A stretch of 18,800 bases of DNA from JBBIQS01 sp037442205. GTDB lineage: Bacteria; Myxococcota; Myxococcia; Myxococcales; UBA5297. The notes beneath the pieces are model-generated. The model was not told the origin of the DNA. It was given only the letters and a program-made list of their open reading frames with translations, and did not search any database. Numbering within the stretch: position 1 is the stretch's first letter; each line of letters opens with the position of its first letter. The stretch is from NCBI GenBank assembly GCA_037442205.1, contig JBBIQS010000127.1, positions 1-18,800 on the forward strand, in the 5' to 3' direction. This document shows positions 16,401-18,800 of this stretch, piece after piece. The translations under genes were made by a program, and so were the position numbers.

Positions 16401-17454
16401 GCCGCGACAGCTCCGGCCACGGGGAGCCCGTCGCCAGCGACTCGATGGCGGCCCGCAGATCGGCATCTTCGGCCGCCAGGGCCTCGGCTTCCTCCAGCGC
16501 CGCCCGGCGAGGCGTCTCGTGGGGATCCGACTCGAGGACCTTCCGCAACGCCGGCGCAGACAACCTGGCTACGGCGATGGCGGCGCAGGCGCGCACCCGG
16601 GGCGAGCGCTCGCGCTCCGGATCGAGCATCGGGATCAGCGCCTCGGTCTGCTCCAGCCGCGCAAGCTGCCGGGCAACCTCAATGCGCACGTGTTCGCTGG
16701 GGTCGTCGCGCCGCGGCGGCAGTTCGCGCCGCGCCGACTCGGCATCCGCCTCGGCCAGGGTTCGAACTGCCCGCGCCCGAACGAAGATGTCGTCAGCGCC
16801 ATCTCCGGGGGACAGCCGCTGGGCAATGATCTTCGCAGCCGGCGCTCCCTGCGCTCGGGCCAGCAACGCCATCGCCGCCGCGGCAGTGAAAGGCGCGGCC
16901 TTGTAGTCGCCCGCCAGCTCGCGGGCGCACCCCAGGATCTCGCCGGGGACGGGTGCGCCTCTGGCGGCGCGCCGAGCCATGGCATCGAATGCAGCCTTGG
17001 CCAGCCGCCAGGAGCGATCCCGCGTCAACGCCAGGGCGAGCTGCGCGAGGTCCGGCGGAATGGCATCGGCAGCCCCGGCATCGGCCGCGAGGAAGGCGAC
17101 GAGAGCCTGCGACTCCAGCTGCGCCAACTCCCGCTGGCAGCGCTCCTGGAGCGCGTCGAGCCCCAACGAGCCCCGCGCCAGATCCCGCCTCTCCTTCCGG
17201 CTCAGCTCCCTCCCGGCGGCGACCGCGAAGAGCTCGCGCAGCGCCCCAATCCGCTCGGCGGGACCGGCCCGAAGACAGCGCTCGACCGCGGTTCCGGATT
17301 CGGAGACCAGCCGCTGCCGCCGCGCCAGCGCCTCGCGGCCTGCTTCGGCCAGGCCGGCGCCAGAGCGCAGGCGCTCGGCGATCGCCTCGGCCGCCCGCCT
17401 GCGGGTGGCGCGCTCGAAGGGCGGCAACAGCTCGAGAATCTGCTCGGGCCTCAC
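13474..17454 (-). CDS. HEAT-repeat/CapB (PgsB)-type amide ligase fusion
   Basis: A 1326-residue protein. Residues about 1-385 are Ala/Leu/Arg-rich helices, partly HEAT-like (about 225-340, for example SEHVRIEVARQLA). Residues about 385-600 are a mixed alpha/beta module I do not recognise. A hydrophobic helix (about 626-640) precedes the ligase core. The core follows CapB/PgsB: P-loop GTRGKSGT (663-670), LVKTTG (686-691), WECMALNP (739-746), TNTYPDHENIQGP (765-777), SNGMSANE (894-901) and VVNNRADRVSR (929-939). The C-terminal GNIHG-like motif appears as GIQNIKGTG (1165-1173) after a helical insertion of about 190 residues. CapB/PgsB uses ATP to form the amide bonds of poly-gamma-glutamate; PgsB itself is about 400 residues and starts with the transmembrane helix. 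The GTG start at 17454 overlaps the upstream stop (GTGA) and has GGAGG 10 nt before it; the longer open frame to 18195 is only a shadow of the upstream gene. Confidence 0.88.
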   Translation of the reverse strand: MRPEQILELLPPFERATRRRAAEAIAERLRSGAGLAEAGREALARRQRLVSESGTAVERCLRAGPAERIGALRELFAVAAGRELSRKERRDLARGSLGLDALQERCQRELAQLESQALVAFLAADAGAADAIPPDLAQLALALTRDRSWRLAKAAFDAMARRAARGAPVPGEILGCARELAGDYKAAPFTAAAAMALLARAQGAPAAKIIAQRLSPGDGADDIFVRARAVRTLAEADAESARRELPPRRDDPSEHVRIEVARQLARLEQTEALIPMLDPERERSPRVRACAAIAVARLSAPALRKVLESDPHETPRRAALEEAEALAAEDADLRAAIESLATGSPWPELSRLAAEACERIHHRADPQAAKVFDALRSAALSIPEGGQTALRLEAAPEEVGRALAVLSTEDFGLQARRRHRGWSIVRGDRFGRQAWRVLHEMTHPSPDKRQSYPHTVGRLGFGEVRAPPSLMAEVTATKVPGERVLVPKLGDWGRHLPTVDDLLARPRGGELAIFSAHGLTRVSFPSGLRWLRTRAVLTGSYAKLAQLRWQSLVGAELRDRQRYLRELEALGFSLRFEPYRAGPAEVVALYQGGGAAPQTSAMAGVLPAAEALRQWLDPTASTTNHLAAAGLAALGLFFVRLHDARREIDRARESIPLTIAGWGTRGKSGTERLKAGLFQGLGCEVLVKTTGCEAMVIHGVPDQPASEVFIYRTYDKATIWEQRDLLKMAERMEVDVFLWECMALNPSYVEILERRWMRDDFCTLTNTYPDHENIQGPAGVDIPRVMTRFIPPGKTLFTSEEQMFPILRDAAAECGTKIVQVRWRDHALLPQDLLERFPYDEHPRNIALVLKLAEALGIDQDLALKEMADWVVPDLGVLKTYPEARWRGRRLTFSNGMSANERTGFLNNWVRCGFDKHQPDDVGEWIVTVVNNRADRVSRSMVFADIVVDDATAHAQVLIGTNLAGLSGFIRDGLDRVVSELILFHPDEQSLPREKLEELATARARRAFARIKLGELGAQRLALEAEAMARGLEKGAHLEAEVFTEALTLGEPSLEATRVKVKAALESKLAAFADALGEQGREAVAHLLEWTARHAALLALFSRLTKACGEGPEQRAQLERELRELYREIFLATIVPLWDSGLTGDQVVDSIARACPPGFKVRVMGIQNIKGTGLDFAYRWVHFDRTSRLLKELARSKGADAVRVARALASSEGLGVLDLTAAEPAIAQAVAREEGSSAEALRSALSRVQERRKEREAALTGGKGAGRPAFVGPLEKLLDVWDGIWRRWRADRVLDSLVEQRLSHESAARQMRDLMQRQKGGWLLKG

Positions 17455-18800
17455 GGCGCCAGGACCTCCAGGTGGCCGCGCTCGCCCGAAGGCCCGCGCT
17501 GCGGGAAGAAGAAGTCCTCGCCCTCGAGCGGCGTGTGGTCGAGGAACCGCCGGCCATTCGAGCCGTTCCAGGAGAGGTGGACCATCACCTCGGGGAAGTT
17601 GCCGTCGAAGTGGAAAGCGGTCCAGAACCCGACCTCCAGGTGCTGGCGCTCGTCGAGCCAGAGGGTGTGGAAGGCGCTCAGGAACAGGGTCTTGTACAGA
17701 ACCGGATCGGGACGATCGGCATCGACGAAGAACGCCGAGCCACGCGCCGCGACCTCGACATAGGTGCGCCCCAAGAGAGCCCGCGCAATCGCCGTGGTCG
17801 AGAGGTGGTCCTGGTCGAGCGGGCTGAAGGAGGCGTTGGTGGTGAGCCGGGCGTTGGCGTAGAGCACCACGTTGGTGAACGGCTCGGTCTCCAGCCCCTC
17901 CTCCCAGAACAGCCCCCGCCGGTGGCTGACGTCGTAGCGGCTGTAGACGTTGGGATCGACCTCGAGCAGCTTCGAGACCTCGACGTGTGAGAGTGAGTAC
18001 GCGCCGTTCCAGGCCCCGAGCTTGGTGACCAGGTGCAGGCCGGGGACGAGGGTCATCACCGGCTCGAGCATCCCGGCGAGCTGGCCGCTGAAGGCGCGCT
18101 GGCCGTCCACTACCTGCGTGTAGCCGTCGAGGGTGAGCTGGGCTCGCAGGGCCCGCCACTCCGGATGCATGTAGAAGGCCTCGCCTCCCAGCCACTCGGC
18201 GCTACTCCCGACGAAGCGCTGGCGGTGCTCGGCGACTCCCTTGAGTGTCAGGTGCCAGGGTTCGAGGAGCCGGCGGTAGGCCAGCCCGGCGAAGACCGCG
18301 TTGTTGGTCTGCTCGGTCACGCCCACGGCGTTGGTGGTCCGGTGCTGCACCCGCAGTGAGCCGGTCAGCGACCCCAGCTCGTCGTAGCCCGGCGCCACCT
18401 GTCCCTCCTCGACGTGCAGCGCCGCCGGGAGCTCTAGCGTCGCCGGAGCCAGCCGCGGCGCCGCGCCCAGCGAGCGGAAGGCCAGCGGCGGCGGCGGTTC
18501 GCTGGGCGGGCTGTCGAGCGCCTCGCGAGCGAAGAGCCGCACCAGCGCCTCGCCGGCCTTGGGGCGGATCTCAACCCGGTAGAGCACGTCGTGCTCGAGG
18601 GCGATGAGCGCGACCGCCGGCGCTGTCGTCGCTCCGCCGTCGGGGAGCGCCGCCCGTCCGTCCGCCTTCTCCGCGAGAGGGACCACCACCTCCTCGTTCG
18701 GCAGCGAGGCGGCGCGCGCCACCACCAGCGCCTCGCGCGCGCCCCTGCGATCCAGGCGCGCCCGCGCCTCCACCCGCAGCAGCGCCGGGCCGTGGACCGC
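17451..18800 (-). CDS. Beta-barrel-like outer-membrane protein (N-terminus beyond window)
   Basis: 449 residues are visible and the frame is open to the window edge, so the true start and any signal peptide lie beyond 18800. I do not recognise a named family. Residues about 1-95 look like a soluble beta-domain, followed by a Pro-rich linker (SEPPPPL, about 100-106). From about 145 to the end the sequence alternates polar and hydrophobic/aromatic residues in strand-length stretches with many Tyr, Trp and Phe, as in outer-membrane beta-barrels; examples are WHLTLKGVAEH, QLTLDGYTQVV and LEVGFWTAFHF. It does not end in the usual C-terminal Phe. Its TGA overlaps the GTG start of the HEAT/CapB-like gene, so the two proteins are probably made together. 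An outer-membrane pore or assembly role for the ligase's product is inference. Confidence 0.72.
   Translation of the reverse strand, partial: AVHGPALLRVEARARLDRRGAREALVVARAASLPNEEVVVPLAEKADGRAALPDGGATTAPAVALIALEHDVLYRVEIRPKAGEALVRLFAREALDSPPSEPPPPLAFRSLGAAPRLAPATLELPAALHVEEGQVAPGYDELGSLTGSLRVQHRTTNAVGVTEQTNNAVFAGLAYRRLLEPWHLTLKGVAEHRQRFVGSSAEWLGGEAFYMHPEWRALRAQLTLDGYTQVVDGQRAFSGQLAGMLEPVMTLVPGLHLVTKLGAWNGAYSLSHVEVSKLLEVDPNVYSRYDVSHRRGLFWEEGLETEPFTNVVLYANARLTTNASFSPLDQDHLSTTAIARALLGRTYVEVAARGSAFFVDADRPDPVLYKTLFLSAFHTLWLDERQHLEVGFWTAFHFDGNFPEVMVHLSWNGSNGRRFLDHTPLEGEDFFFPQRGPSGERGHLEVLAP
17465..17469 (-). promoter_or_regulatory. Ribosome binding site of the HEAT/CapB-type gene
   Basis: GGAGG on the minus strand, 10 nt before the GTG at 17454 and inside the end of the outer-membrane protein gene. 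It supports the GTG start over any position further upstream in the longer frame. Confidence 0.7.

Noticed and set aside
17455..18195. Upstream extension of the ligase frame by 247 codons to position 18195
   Set aside because: It overlaps the outer-membrane protein in another frame, is low-complexity Arg/Ala/Pro, and the GTG at 17454 has a good ribosome binding site and a GTGA overlap.

Overview
The window is GC-rich, densely coding DNA with strong G/C bias at third codon positions and ATG/GTG starts. A secreted protein at 8946-9941 ends in a Cys-Gly-Cys motif, a hydrophobic helix and a basic tail, which is the MYXO-CTERM type of C-terminal sorting signal. With the many lipoproteins this points to a myxobacterium-like member of the Myxococcota (former Deltaproteobacteria). 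The species cannot be named from the sequence. I see no rRNA, tRNA, CRISPR array, insertion sequence or phage gene.

Positions 1-5737 hold the purine branch point. purA (partial, IMP to adenylosuccinate), guaA (XMP to GMP) and guaB (IMP to XMP) all lie on the minus strand. They are interleaved with two plus-strand envelope genes: a secreted PAP2-type phosphatase (797-1690) and a small lipoprotein (3597-4211) with a recognisable promoter, a good ribosome binding site and a strong terminator. The guaA/lipoprotein divergent region carries four copies of CAAGCG or its complement within 67 bp, a possible operator cluster.

Positions 5876-8736 are three minus-strand envelope genes: a DedA-family membrane protein, a secreted protein that looks like a peptidase-family relative (DUF4932-like) without its HExxH zinc site, and a membrane-anchored FecR-domain protein with an Ig-like C-terminal domain.

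Positions 8946-18800 are the most interesting part. A tightly overlapping plus-strand operon encodes a His-rich putative hydrolase with a MYXO-CTERM tail, a lipoprotein with about ten TPR-like repeats, and a lipoprotein with a CapA/PgsA-like metallophosphatase fold between a carboxypeptidase-regulatory-like domain and a carbohydrate-binding-like domain. It runs head-on, with abutting stop codons, into a minus-strand operon encoding a beta-barrel-like outer-membrane protein (partial) and a 1326-residue protein. That large protein fuses HEAT-like repeats and an unknown module to a complete CapB/PgsB-type amide ligase (Mur ligase family).

CapB/PgsB and CapA/PgsA are the ligase and accessory protein of poly-gamma-glutamate synthesis in Gram-positive bacteria. 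I infer that this locus is a Gram-negative, envelope-spanning relative of that system: cytoplasmic-face ligase, periplasmic/outer-membrane lipoproteins, a surface hydrolase-like protein and an outer-membrane barrel. The product could be poly-gamma-glutamate or another amide-linked polymer or modification. No CapC/PgsC-like membrane protein is visible inside the window; the minus-strand operon continues past its right edge.
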